Source: Solimonas sp040754295 (GTDB lineage: Bacteria; Pseudomonadota; Gammaproteobacteria; Nevskiales; Nevskiaceae). From it: a stretch of 64,000 nt of DNA. This document shows positions 40,761-49,299 of the stretch, one piece after another (within the stretch, counting starts at the first letter, position 1; each line of letters begins with the position of its first letter). The notes under the pieces are model-generated. The model had not been told where the DNA came from. It saw only the letters and a list, made by a program, of their open reading frames with translations, and made no database searches. The stretch covers positions 1-64,000 of the forward strand of contig JBFMCQ010000009.1 of the NCBI GenBank assembly GCA_040754295.1, in the 5' to 3' direction. The position numbers and the translations under genes are program-made.

Positions 40761-41616
40761 TCGCCTGCTGGCGCTTGGCCTGCGCCTGTGTGCCGCGGGT
40801 GCGGGCGTCATCGTGCTGCTCATCGCGGGCTTCCTGGTTTCCGAGTCGTGGCCGGCGCTGCGCGCGATCGGCGTCACCCGATTCGCCAGCGATGCCTCCT
40901 GGCATCCGGCCGCCGATGCGACGCGCGGAACCTTCAATCTGCTGCCGATGGTCTGGGGCACGCTGCTGGCGACGACCGGCGCCGTGCTGCTGGCGACGCC
41001 GCTCGGCGTGCTGTCGGCGGTGTTCAGCCACCACTATGCCGCGCCGCGGATCGCCCATGTCTACCGCCGCATCATCGAACTGCTCGCCGGCATTCCATCG
41101 GTCGTCTACGGCTTCTGGGGACTGGTCGTGCTGGTGCCGCTGATCCGCACCCTGCAGCCACCCGGGCCGAGCCTGCTCGCCGGTGTCCTGATCCTGGCGC
41201 TGATGATCCTGCCGACGATCGCGCTGATGGCCGACGCCGCGATTGGCGGTGTGCCGGCGGCGCAGCGGCGCGCGGCCGCCGCGCTCGGACTGTCGCGCTG
41301 GCGCACGGTGACCAGCGTCGTGCTGCCGGCGGCGCGCAGCGGCCTGGCCACGGGCGTCGTACTCGGCACCGGTCGTGCGATCGGCGAGACGATGGCGGTG
41401 CTGATGGTCTGCGGCAACGTCGTGCAGACACCGTCGTCCGTGTTCGATCCGATCCGCACGCTCGCGGCCAACATCGCGCTGGAAATGGCCTACGCGCTGG
41501 ACGATCACCGCTCGGCGTTGTTCGTCAGCGGCCTGGTGCTGCTGGCGATGATCGCCCTGCTGATCGGGCTCGCCGAGCGGCTGCGCAGGCAGGCCGGTGC
41601 CCATGCCCCGGTCTGA
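40723..41616 (+). CDS. pstC: phosphate-type ABC transporter permease PstC
   Basis: 297 aa with about six TM helices and the permease EAA-like loop AAAALGLSRWRTVTSVVLP, plus PSVVYGFWGLVVLVPL of the PstC/PstA family. The start codon is uncertain: TTG at 40723 or 40741, both inside the end of pstS, so coupled translation is likely. Confidence 0.87.
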   Translation: MSGGFTLFRWNPDRLLALGLRLCAAGAGVIVLLIAGFLVSESWPALRAIGVTRFASDASWHPAADATRGTFNLLPMVWGTLLATTGAVLLATPLGVLSAVFSHHYAAPRIAHVYRRIIELLAGIPSVVYGFWGLVVLVPLIRTLQPPGPSLLAGVLILALMILPTIALMADAAIGGVPAAQRRAAAALGLSRWRTVTSVVLPAARSGLATGVVLGTGRAIGETMAVLMVCGNVVQTPSSVFDPIRTLAANIALEMAYALDDHRSALFVSGLVLLAMIALLIGLAERLRRQAGAHAPV

Positions 41617-42433
41617 CGCCCTGCTGGTCTACGGCGCGGCGCTGACGGTGACCGCGATGTTCTGCTGGCTGCTCGGCGATCTGCTCTGGAACGGACTGGC
41701 ACAGATCGACTGGGCCTTCCTGACCCGCGCGCCGCGCGACGCCGGACGTGCCGGCGGCATCGGTCCGATCCTGGTGTCGACGGGGCTGATCCTCGCCGTG
41801 TGCCTCGCGGTCAGCGTACCGCTGGGGGTCGGCGCGGCCATTTTCCTGTCCGAGTACACCGCGGCGGATACGGCCTTCGGGCGCGCGGTGGGGCGCAGCC
41901 TCGACGTGCTCGCCGGCGTGCCTTCGATCATGTTCGGGCTGTTCGGCAACGCCCTGTTCTGCATCTGGCTGGGTCTGGGCTTCTCGATTCTGTCCGGCGG
42001 TCTCACGCTGGCCTGCATGGTGCTGCCGATCCTGATCCGCGCCACAGAAGAGGGCCTGCGCGCGGTGCCGAAAGAAGTCCGTCATGGCGCTGCGGCGCTG
42101 GGCCTGTCACGCACGCGCACCCTGTGGAGCCTGCTGCTGCCGGCGGCGGCGCCGGGCCTTGTCGTCGGCCTGGTGCTGGGCATCGGCCGCGCGCTCGCGG
42201 AAACCGCGGCACTGATCTTCACCAGCGGCTACGTCGACCGCATGCCCGGGTCGCTGCTGGATTCGGGCCGCGCGCTGTCGCTGCACATCTTCGACCTGTC
42301 GATGAACATCAGCGGCGGCAACGCCAATGCCTATGCATCGGCCGTCGTGCTCGTCGTTCTGCTGCTCGCGATCAATCTCTGCGCCTCGTGGATCGCCGAT
42401 CGCTGGCTGCACCGCCGGAGTCTTGTCGCATGA
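41603..42433 (+). CDS. pstA: phosphate-type ABC transporter permease PstA
   Basis: 276 aa with six TM helices. Family blocks are VPSIMFGLFGNALF and AAALGLSRTRTLWSLLLPAA, with GRALAETAALIFTSG. The ATG at 41603 lies within the pstC end, and its stop overlaps the pstB start (ATGA). Confidence 0.88.
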   Translation: MPRSDALLVYGAALTVTAMFCWLLGDLLWNGLAQIDWAFLTRAPRDAGRAGGIGPILVSTGLILAVCLAVSVPLGVGAAIFLSEYTAADTAFGRAVGRSLDVLAGVPSIMFGLFGNALFCIWLGLGFSILSGGLTLACMVLPILIRATEEGLRAVPKEVRHGAAALGLSRTRTLWSLLLPAAAPGLVVGLVLGIGRALAETAALIFTSGYVDRMPGSLLDSGRALSLHIFDLSMNISGGNANAYASAVVLVVLLLAINLCASWIADRWLHRRSLVA

Positions 42434-43257
42434 ATCTCGCCGCCACCTTGCCGTGCGCCCCCGCACTCGCACCCGTACCCGAACCGGCGCGCAAGCCGGT
42501 GATGCAGATCGACCACCTCGGCCTGTCCTACCACGGCCGCTGGGCGTTCCGCGATGTCTGCCTGGAGATCCCGGCACATACGGTGACCGCGCTGATCGGT
42601 CCCTCCGGCTGCGGCAAGACCAGCTTCCTGTCCTGCCTGAACCGGCTCACCGACCTGATTCCCGGCTGTGCGACCGAAGGCAGCGTGCGCCTCAACGGCA
42701 GCGACATCCACGCCAAGGGCGTCGACGTCGTCGCGCTGCGTCGCCGCGTCGGCATGATCTTCCAGAAACCCAACCCGTTCCCGCTGTCGATCCGGCGCAA
42801 TCTCGAACTCCCCCTGCTGGAGATCGGCATGCGCCGCCGTGCTGACATCGACGCGGTGGTCGAGCGCGTGCTCAGCGAAGTCGGTTTGTGGGATGAAGTG
42901 CGCGACCGCCTCGACGCGCCGGCGCAGGCGCTGTCCGGCGGCCAGCAGCAGCGCCTGTGCATTGCCCGTGCGCTGACGCTGCAGCCGGAGCTGTTGCTGC
43001 TGGACGAGCCCTGCAGCGCGCTCGATCCGATCGCCTCCGGCGTCGTCGAGGACCTGATCACAGCGCTGAAGCAGCACTACAGCGTGCTGATCGTCACCCA
43101 CAACCTCGCCCAGGCGCGACGCATCTCCGACCGCTGCGGCGTGTTCTGGGTGCGCGGCGGCACCGGTGGACTCGTCGAGTGCGGCGAGACCGGCTGCATT
43201 TTCGAATGCCCGTCCGACCCGCTCACGGCCGCCTACGTGCAGGGGCGCCGCGGATGA
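42430..43257 (+). CDS. pstB: phosphate-type ABC transporter ATPase PstB
   Basis: 275 aa with Walker A GPSGCGKTS (about residues 59-67), signature ALSGGQQQR, Walker B LLLLDEPCSALDP and the H-loop IVTHN. The PstB-type QKPNPFPLSI segment is present. No phoU follows. Confidence 0.93.
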   Translation: MNLAATLPCAPALAPVPEPARKPVMQIDHLGLSYHGRWAFRDVCLEIPAHTVTALIGPSGCGKTSFLSCLNRLTDLIPGCATEGSVRLNGSDIHAKGVDVVALRRRVGMIFQKPNPFPLSIRRNLELPLLEIGMRRRADIDAVVERVLSEVGLWDEVRDRLDAPAQALSGGQQQRLCIARALTLQPELLLLDEPCSALDPIASGVVEDLITALKQHYSVLIVTHNLAQARRISDRCGVFWVRGGTGGLVECGETGCIFECPSDPLTAAYVQGRRG

Positions 43258-43472
43258 GAGCGGCGCTCGCCACGGTGTTCGCGCCAGCACACCTGCGCCG
43301 CACGGGCCTGATCGCGCTGATCGTCGGCAGCTGGCTGAGCGCGTTCAACCACGGCGACGCGCTGCTCGCCGGTGCCTGGAGCGCCAAGCTCGCGCTCAAA
43401 GTGTTCCTGAACTATCTGACGCCCTTTGTCGTAGCCAATCTGGGCTTGCTGTCGCGGCGCGAGACAAGCTGA
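43254..43472 (+). CDS. small membrane protein, NrtS-like
   Basis: 72 aa with two TM helices containing SAFNHGDALLAG and LNYLTPFVVANLG, the pattern of NrtS nitrate/nitrite transporter proteins. It overlaps the pstB stop (ATGA) and ends the operon. Its role next to a phosphate-type transporter is unclear; it might be an ion channel tied to the same stress. Confidence 0.7.
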   Translation: MRAALATVFAPAHLRRTGLIALIVGSWLSAFNHGDALLAGAWSAKLALKVFLNYLTPFVVANLGLLSRRETS

Positions 43473-43598
43473 TCGGTGTAGCTGGAGGCAGAGGGCCATT
43501 TGCGGTGAGGGCCTGCCAGACCGCTCTGTGCCATTAGCAGTGACAGTGACATGGGCTGTCTCCCGCAAGCTGCGGCCCGGCCCACCGCTCCATGGTGG

Positions 43599-43751
43599 AG
43601 GGTCGGGGCGCCGGGCGACGATCAGGCCGGCATCGAGCGCACCCTTGTTCGCGATGACCGACAGACCGAGGAAGCCTTCGAGCGCGACGGGGCCATTGGC
43701 CGGCACGTTGATGAAGTTGGGGACCATACCCTGGCGGACAGCTCCCTGCAC
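43599..43751 (-). pseudogene. fragment of carboxymuconolactone decarboxylase/AhpD-family gene
   Basis: The minus strand encodes GMVPNFINVPANGPVALEG and then FLGLSVIANKGALD, the N-terminal block of AhpD-like proteins, and then loses similarity (the CxxC active site is missing). The rest of 43473-43817 contains no other gene that I see. Confidence 0.6.
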
Positions 43752-43817
43752 GCCGTGCGGCTCGGCGAGGTGCGCCTGCGCACCGCGCCGCCGTGAGCGG
43801 CCGGGGGCTTCGGTCTA

Positions 43818-44291
43818 TCACGCTGGACGGGCGCGAGCTCGCTTAGGTTTGCTGACCGGCGCGCGCCGGGCGGATCGCGGTGCACGGCGCTCGCTGTTAT
43901 CCGCCAGTTTTTCGATCAGCGGACACCGCAGCCGTCCCTTCACGCTGCCGCACTGCTTCACCAGTGTGCCCAAGGCCGTTTCGATGCGATGCAGATCGTC
44001 CAGTCGCCGGCGCACGTCGGCGAGCCGTCGCTCACCGATTCGTCGGGCCTCGCCGCAATGCATGCCGTCTTCCAGTGAGAGCAGTTCGCCGATCTCGTCG
44101 AGCGAGAAGCCGAGCGCCTGCGCCTGGCGAATGAAGCGCAGCCGTGCAGCGTGACCCTCACCGTAGCGGCGGATGCCATCGAGGGGACGCGCCGGCTCGT
44201 CCATCAGACCGCGCCGCTGGTAATAGCGAATCGTCTCGATGTGCACGTCGGTGATCTGTGCCAGTGCACCGATGGTGTAGGCCTGCATCAT
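43818..44291 (-). CDS. merR: MerR mercury-responsive regulator
   Basis: 157 aa. The N-terminal winged HTH has YTIGALAQITDVHIETIRYY, and a dimerisation helix follows. The three mercury-binding cysteines are in MHCGEARRIG, KQCGS and LRCPLIEKL, in the same order as MerR of Tn21. It is divergent from merC, with the shared operator between. The tail after residue 125 is basic and less conserved. Confidence 0.9.
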   Translation of the reverse strand: MMQAYTIGALAQITDVHIETIRYYQRRGLMDEPARPLDGIRRYGEGHAARLRFIRQAQALGFSLDEIGELLSLEDGMHCGEARRIGERRLADVRRRLDDLHRIETALGTLVKQCGSVKGRLRCPLIEKLADNSERRAPRSARRAPVSKPKRARARPA

Positions 44292-44292
44292 C

Positions 44293-44323
44293 TTGACTCC
44301 GTAGCCGACTACGGACCTAGGGT
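44293..44323 (+). promoter_or_regulatory. mer promoter with MerR operator
   Basis: The -35 is TTGACT (44293-44298) and the -10 TAGGGT (44318-44323), separated by the 19-bp spacer typical of MerR activation. The dyad CCGTAG-CCGA-CTACGG (44299-44314) lies in the spacer. Confidence 0.9.
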
Positions 44324-44350
44324 AGCGTCAATGCATCCGTGGAGGCAGCA

Positions 44351-44794
44351 GTGGCAGCGCGAATGATCGACAGCGTCATTGCACCGATGACACGCATCGG
44401 CGACAAGGCTGGCGCGGCCGGTGCCGTCGTCGCGGCAATGGGTTGCGCGATGTGCTTCCCCGCGATTGCTGGCTTGGGCGCAGCGATGGGTCTGAGCTTC
44501 CTGGGTCAGTGGGAGGGGCTGTTCATCAACACGCTGCTGCCATTGTTCGCATGGCTGGTGCTGGTATTGAACGCACTCGGCTGGCTCGCTCATCGGCAGT
44601 GGCATCGCAGCCTGCTCGGCATGCTCGGTCCGGTGTTCTTGCTGCTGTCGCTCTACCCCTGGTTCCAGTATGGCTGGAGCGCGAAAGTCACCTATGCCGG
44701 ACTGGCCCTGATGGTCGCCGTGTCCGTATGGGATCTGGTATCACCCACCAACCGCCGCTGTGATGATGCGCAATGCGATCAGGCGGCCCCATGA
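44351..44794 (+). CDS. merC: mercury transport protein MerC
   Basis: Inner-membrane Hg(II) uptake protein (147 aa) with four TM helices. The mercury-binding pair is in AMGCAMCFPAIAGLGAA, and SVWDLVSPTNRRCDDAQCD is the family C-terminus. GTG at 44351 has GGAGG five bases upstream; an ATG at 44363 is possible. No merA reductase is present nearby, so the operon is reduced. Confidence 0.88.
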   Translation: MAARMIDSVIAPMTRIGDKAGAAGAVVAAMGCAMCFPAIAGLGAAMGLSFLGQWEGLFINTLLPLFAWLVLVLNALGWLAHRQWHRSLLGMLGPVFLLLSLYPWFQYGWSAKVTYAGLALMVAVSVWDLVSPTNRRCDDAQCDQAAP

Positions 44795-45006
44795 CTGCGG
44801 GCGCGCTGCGCTCCGTACTCACCTGTCCGCACTGTGGCTTCGCACGGGAAGAGACGATGCCGACCGACGCCTGCCAGTTCTTTTACGAGTGTGGCCGCTG
44901 CAAGTCCCTGCTGCGCCCGCGGCCGGGTGACTGCTGCGTGTTCTGTTCCTACGGCTCGGTGAAATGTCCGCCGGTCCAGCTGGCGGGTGGGTGCGGCGAC
45001 CGCTGA
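44791..45006 (+). CDS. small Cys-rich GDCCVFCSYG protein of mer operon
   Basis: 71 aa with two metal-binding-like motifs, CPHCG / CGRCK and GDCCVFCSYGSVKCPP. This family often follows mer genes; the function is unknown, though metal handling is a fair guess. It overlaps merC by 4 bp (ATGA). Confidence 0.8.
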   Translation: MTAGALRSVLTCPHCGFAREETMPTDACQFFYECGRCKSLLRPRPGDCCVFCSYGSVKCPPVQLAGGCGDR

Positions 45007-45055
45007 GTCGCTGCACAATCCACCGCCACGTCCCGGAGCCCGCACATGCACATAG

Positions 45056-45388
45056 AAACCCCCGCGCGACGAGGCGAGCGCGTATGTGCGGCTGCTCAAG
45101 GGCGACGATGGCGGGCGCGCATTCCTGCGCATCATGCGCGGCTTCGAGCTGAACCAGGCTTTCGAGGCGCGCATCCTCACGCCACTGCGTGCACGGACCT
45201 TCCCGGCGCAACTGCTGTGGGGCGCACAGGATCCGGCCCTGCCGATGGATCGCTACGCCCCCAGGATTGCGCAGTTGCTCGGGCTGGCAGCGGTGCAGCC
45301 GCTCGCCGGCAAGCACTTCGTGCAGGAAGACTCTGCCGTCGAGATCGCCGAGGCCGTGAGGGCGCTCGCAGCCAGCGCGCCGCGCTGA
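45056..45388 (+). pseudogene. 3' fragment of alpha/beta hydrolase (dehalogenase-like)
   Basis: A frame starting just after a stop codon reads DEASAYVRLLKGDDGGRAFL and then QLLWGAQDPALPMDRY and LAGKHFVQED, the C-terminal half with the late Asp and the catalytic His of alpha/beta hydrolases. The nucleophile half is missing. Confidence 0.65.
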
Positions 45389-45434
45389 GGGGCGTTTTGG
45401 CATGTGACGCCGGCAGCCGCATCGCGGTCGGCGA

Positions 45435-45836
45435 CTATCGTCCGAGACTGGCGAGGCGATCCTCGTCCCGGAGCAGATAGAGCGTCACGCAGGCGGCGAG
45501 CATCGGCCACGCGGCAAAGAACAGCAGGTTCGGTGACGCGAATGGATCGAGGTAGACCCGGAACGACGACAGCGTCGAGACCGCGTGCACCAGCAGCACG
45601 AATCCGTAGGTCCAGCGTTTGGCCAGGCCGGCGACGAAGGCGAGGATCACGACCAGCTCAACGCCGCCGATCACCTTCATGACCGTCGCGCCGAGGCCGC
45701 CGATGAAGTAGAAGCTCTCGAAGACCTTGGCCGCGTGATCGGGGTTGACGATCTTGTCGAGCGTCCACATCAACATGACCAGAAAGACGCTCAGACGCAG
45801 CAGCAAGAGCGAAACCTGAAGGCGTTGGGTGGTCAT
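45435..45836 (-). CDS. DoxX-like membrane protein
   Basis: 133 aa with four TM helices: LLLRLSVFLVMLMWTLDK, FIGGLGATVMKVIGGVELVV and others. The pattern is that of DoxX/quinol-linked small membrane proteins. It is 28 bp downstream of the AhpD-like gene on the same strand; DoxX and CMD proteins are commonly coupled in redox stress. Confidence 0.75.
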   Translation of the reverse strand: MTTQRLQVSLLLLRLSVFLVMLMWTLDKIVNPDHAAKVFESFYFIGGLGATVMKVIGGVELVVILAFVAGLAKRWTYGFVLLVHAVSTLSSFRVYLDPFASPNLLFFAAWPMLAACVTLYLLRDEDRLASLGR

Positions 45837-45864
45837 GGTTCGGGTGGTGGTGCTGATTGGTGGA

Positions 45865-46434
45865 TCAGGGCGCCCAGCTGCGCGATGCGAACATCGCGTC
45901 GACCGGGGGCTCGAACAGATGGTTGGAGTAGTTGCTCAGCGTCTTGACGGCGATGGCGAGGATGATCTCCAGGATCTGCCGCTCGCCGTAGCCGGCGCTC
46001 AGGAAGGCGTCGACATCATGGCGACTGGGCAATCCGCGCGTCTCCACCATCGTGCGTGTGAAGCTGCTGAGCGCGGCGAGCTTCGCGTCTGAAATCGGCG
46101 TCCCATTGCGGATGGCGTCGGTCACGTCGACCGGCACCTTGGACATCTGGTCGGCGATCAGGCTGTGTGCGGCAACGCAGTAGCGGCAGCCGTTGCTGCG
46201 GCTGACGGTCAGGAACACCACCTCCTGCTCGACCGGGGTGAAGCCCGACTCCTGACGGAACAGCTGATAGCCCTGCAGGTAGGTTTCCAGCAGGCCCGGC
46301 GAGTTCGCCATGCCGGCATACATGTTCGGCACGAAGCCCAGAGACTTCTGTGCGGCCTCGAGCGCTGACTTGGCGCGGGGCTGTGCGTCGGCAACGGTGC
46401 GAAGCGGCAAGGTCATTTTGTATTCGGCGGACAT
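45865..46434 (-). CDS. carboxymuconolactone decarboxylase/AhpD-family peroxidase-like protein
   Basis: 189 aa. The core VVFLTVSRSNGCRYCVAAHS carries the CxxC-x3-H active site. The N-terminal FVPNMYAGMANSPGLLETYL is the usual block. It probably acts as a thiol peroxidase. The start is the ATG at 46434 (MSAEYKMTL); an upstream ATG at 46446 is possible. The truncated copy at 43599 is of the same family. Confidence 0.85.
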   Translation of the reverse strand: MSAEYKMTLPLRTVADAQPRAKSALEAAQKSLGFVPNMYAGMANSPGLLETYLQGYQLFRQESGFTPVEQEVVFLTVSRSNGCRYCVAAHSLIADQMSKVPVDVTDAIRNGTPISDAKLAALSSFTRTMVETRGLPSRHDVDAFLSAGYGERQILEIILAIAVKTLSNYSNHLFEPPVDAMFASRSWAP

Positions 46435-46590
46435 CGCGGACTCCATGGCAATGAGTACCCGTCAAGCATGGGGCGTCCTCTGCAGGCGCGACAGATCGCA
46501 GCGTCTGTAAAACATGTCCGGTCGTGCCGCCGGCTTCTGACGTCACCCGGACTGACCAGGCATGACCCCGGCGCCTCGCACGGTATCCGA

Positions 46591-46628
46591 GGGGACCGCA
46601 ACAAATTCCGCCTCGTTATCGATCAGCC
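46591..46628 (-). repeat. 38-nt dispersed repeat, right copy
   Basis: Reverse complement of 32583-32620 with two mismatches. It lies in the 46447-46708 gap, which otherwise shows no gene, upstream of the next TA pair. Confidence 0.85.
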
Positions 46629-46708
46629 CACATGGTGCGATCAGATGATCGCCAGACCGCCGGCCCTTTCGCGATATCCGATTGCCTGCATTGTGATATC
46701 GTCCCGCC

Positions 46709-46954
46709 ATGGCCAGAACCCTCATCAACCTCGACCCGGACGACAAGCGCTGGCTTGACCGTGAAGCGCGCCGGCGGCGCGTGCCGATGACCGAGCTGGT
46801 GCGCCAAGCCATTCGCGGCTACCGCGTGCGGGAGGAAAGCCGCAGCCGGCCCACGCTTCAGACCGCCATCACGCGGACCGCCGGCATCTGGCGTCAAGGC
46901 GACGGACTCGATTGGCAGCAGCGGATGCGCGACGAGTGGGATCGACCCGCTTGA
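46709..46954 (+). CDS. ribbon-helix-helix antitoxin
   Basis: 81 aa starting MARTLINLDPDDKRWLDREA, an RHH strand and helix, followed by VPMTELVRQAIRGYR. The C-terminus contains trp-rich GIWRQGDGLDWQQRMRDEW, likely the toxin-binding part. It overlaps the PIN gene. Confidence 0.82.
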   Translation: MARTLINLDPDDKRWLDREARRRRVPMTELVRQAIRGYRVREESRSRPTLQTAITRTAGIWRQGDGLDWQQRMRDEWDRPA

Positions 46955-47319
46955 AGTACCTGCTGGATTCCGTCGTCCTGATTGATCATTTCAACGGAAT
47001 CAAGCCGGCAACGACCTTCCTCAGCGAGCACGGCAGCGCCTGTGCCATTTCCGTCATCACCCGCGCCGAAGTGCTGGCCGGATTCGCCGACGACACTGAA
47101 GGTCTGGCGCGCGAGCTGCTCGATGCCTTCGCCACGCTTCCGGTCACCGCCGAGATCGCCGATCTTGCCGCTGCATTGCGCAGAACCGAGCGCTGGAAAC
47201 TGCCCGACGCATTGCATGCAGCCATTGCCTCGCTGCACGGCCTGACGCTGGTCACCCGCAATACGCGCGACTTCCAGCCGGGCGGAACGCCGGATGTGCT
47301 GGTGCCGTACCGGCTGTAA
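46951..47319 (+). CDS. PIN-domain toxin (VapC-like)
   Basis: 122 aa from TTG at 46951 (overlapping the antitoxin stop): KYLLDSVVLIDHFNG with the first Asp, SVITRAEVLAGF with Glu, PDALHAAIASLHG with Asp and LVTRNTRDF. A GTG at 46936 is an alternative start. It is the third apparently intact TA pair in this block. Confidence 0.85.
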   Translation: MKYLLDSVVLIDHFNGIKPATTFLSEHGSACAISVITRAEVLAGFADDTEGLARELLDAFATLPVTAEIADLAAALRRTERWKLPDALHAAIASLHGLTLVTRNTRDFQPGGTPDVLVPYRL

Positions 47320-47387
47320 GCGCGCTGCAGGCCGATCACGCCGGCGCGCGGCTCCTTGCTCTTCGAGCTGCCCGCGCGCTGCTGCAC

Positions 47388-48836
47388 TCAGCTCGGCGAC
47401 AGCCCCAGCCGCTCCCGCAGCCGCTCAAACATCGCCGGATCCACCGGCTGAGGCATTCTTTGGCTGTCGCGCTCCGCCTGGCGCAACAGCGCCTCCACCT
47501 TCTCGCGGCCGCCGGGCTCCCGCACCGCTGCGAGCGGCGTGAGCCCGCCGAGCGCGGGAATCTCCTGCTCCACCCAGCTTTCGTAGTGACGCTCGATGAA
47601 CTCCGTGATGCGCGCCTTGAGTTCGGGTGACTCGAGCAGTTCGGGGTCCACGCCGTGCGCGCCTACCGGCGCTGCCTGCGCCACGGCCGCGAGCTTGTCC
47701 GCGGACTGCAGCTCCGACATGCGGTAGCGCGCCCGCGAGCCCAGCGCCTGCTCGACGATGCGGCGAAACTCGGCCGCGCGCTCGGCGGAGTTGACGTCCG
47801 CCGTCATCCGCGAGCCGCTGATCTCGATCGAGGCGAGGATGGTGTTCTCCCATTCCTTGTGTACCGGATTGCCGCGCCTGGACCACGTCAGCTGCACGCG
47901 GCATAGCTCACCGGCGCTGTCCCGCTCGGCCGTTTCCAGGAGCTCGTCGCGCGAACCGGTGATGTCCAGATGCGCGAGCGCGTCGAACGCGGCCTGCGGC
48001 GAGTCGATGTCGAAGACCAGCTGCTGCAGGACCAGTGCGTCGCCGTCGGTATTCCGCAGCTGGGGCGTTTGCGGATTGGCCAGCGAGTCGGTGACATCGA
48101 AGTAGGCGAAGCGCAAGTCCTCCTCGTGCTCTGCGATCTGCGCCGGTGTCAGCACATCGCTGCCCGGCGCAGTCTCCTGGCGCAGCTCCAGAAGAGTGAG
48201 CTGTTTGATCGGCGGGATCGCATACAGCCCACAGGTCTCGACCAGCGTGATGCCCTCCAGACGCACCAGCAGCGCAAACATCGCATCCCCATCCTGCATG
48301 GACTGGGAAGCCATGCCCTCCAGCACATCGAAGCGCTCCCCGGTAAACAGATCCCGCGCCTGAAAGCCCACCCCGGGCCTGCACTGCGAAAGCTCGTAGA
48401 AGCCGAAGCGCGATGCCAGGCAGGCCTCCAGATACTGGCGGACCAGCGGGTCCACGCGCCTGGTCCGCTCCAGGTATGCGCGCGTCGGCGCAACGCCATG
48501 CAGGCTCGTGTCCTGCACCGTCGTTATTTCCGGATTCGGCGCCCAGCAGTGAAGCATCCACGCGAAGAACACGCCGAGGTGCGGTGATTCAGGGTCGAAC
48601 GGTCCGTCGTCATAGCCGAACTCGACCCACGCCTCGTCCAACACGGCCTCGCCGTAGTTTTCGACGGCAAAACGCATCATCTGCGCCACAAGGTCCGCGT
48701 CATCGAGCGCGCGACGCACGCGCCTCCACAGCAGATTCACCGGCTCCTGCGCCGCCGCTGCGGCAGCCGCAAGGCAGCATTGCTTGTACTTCCTGCCGCT
48801 GCCGCAGGGGCAGGGGTCGTTACGTCCGGGCTTCAT
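47388..48836 (-). CDS. SEC-C motif protein of unknown function
   Basis: 482 aa beginning with the SEC-C zinc motif MKPGRNDPCPCGSGRKYKQC (C-x-C...C-C pattern, residues 9-21). The rest is a large soluble region of mixed helix and strand with no family I recognise. The ATG at 48836 is supported by the motif at the very N-terminus. In frame upstream is a broken PIN gene, so a longer call would be wrong. Confidence 0.7.
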   Translation of the reverse strand: MKPGRNDPCPCGSGRKYKQCCLAAAAAAAQEPVNLLWRRVRRALDDADLVAQMMRFAVENYGEAVLDEAWVEFGYDDGPFDPESPHLGVFFAWMLHCWAPNPEITTVQDTSLHGVAPTRAYLERTRRVDPLVRQYLEACLASRFGFYELSQCRPGVGFQARDLFTGERFDVLEGMASQSMQDGDAMFALLVRLEGITLVETCGLYAIPPIKQLTLLELRQETAPGSDVLTPAQIAEHEEDLRFAYFDVTDSLANPQTPQLRNTDGDALVLQQLVFDIDSPQAAFDALAHLDITGSRDELLETAERDSAGELCRVQLTWSRRGNPVHKEWENTILASIEISGSRMTADVNSAERAAEFRRIVEQALGSRARYRMSELQSADKLAAVAQAAPVGAHGVDPELLESPELKARITEFIERHYESWVEQEIPALGGLTPLAAVREPGGREKVEALLRQAERDSQRMPQPVDPAMFERLRERLGLSPS

Positions 48837-48998
48837 GAGATTCGTCCTATCTTGGCACGCGGACCGGTGGCTCAACGGTCTTCGACACGGGAAGGCATCC
48901 CCCGCGGCGAGGATAGCTGTCGCCGTCCGCGACTGCCGCGGGTCGTCCTGCACGCAGTAACGAGCGAGGATGTTGGTATCAACAGCGCACACGGGCAA
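48837..48998 (-). pseudogene. N-terminal remnant of PIN-domain toxin
   Basis: Reads MPVCAVDTNILARYCVQDDP and then RQSRTATAILAAGDAF, the start of a VapC protein with the first Asp, then loses similarity and runs in frame into the SEC-C gene. Confidence 0.7.
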
Positions 48999-49033
48999 CC
49001 GCCTTCTTCATTGCCCCACGCCTTGCAGATCAC

Positions 49034-49236
49034 CTAGGTGGGTATCCACAGCCCCGAGTATTTGAGGATCATCGGCCGCTCTCGATGCGGGAAGCGCCGT
49101 CCGCCCGAGCCAGCCGCAGGCGCGCTGCCGCTTTCCACGTCGAACTCCACCCGGCTCTCGGAGCGACGCCCAGTGCCTCGCGCGCACGCTTGGGAATCGC
49201 GACTTGGCCCTTGCCGATAGCGGACACAGAAGACAT
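49034..49236 (-). pseudogene. AbrB/MazE-type antitoxin, frameshifted
   Basis: From ATG at 49236: MSSVSAIGKGQVAIPKRARE then ALGVAP, the SpoVT/AbrB fold. After a one-base shift it continues SRVEFDVESGSA. It stops at 49034 (length 3n+2) and lies upstream of the PIN remnant, so the pair was once a VapBC locus. Confidence 0.7.
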
Positions 49237-49299
49237 AGATTGCCTACGAGTAATACATGCGGATAACGGCTGACAATGCTTCGGAAACCATCGACGAAC

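Noticed and set aside
47388..48998. A single 536-aa PIN-SEC-C fusion protein
   Set aside because: The first 54 residues are a broken PIN start followed by unrelated sequence; the SEC-C motif begins exactly at an ATG at 48836.
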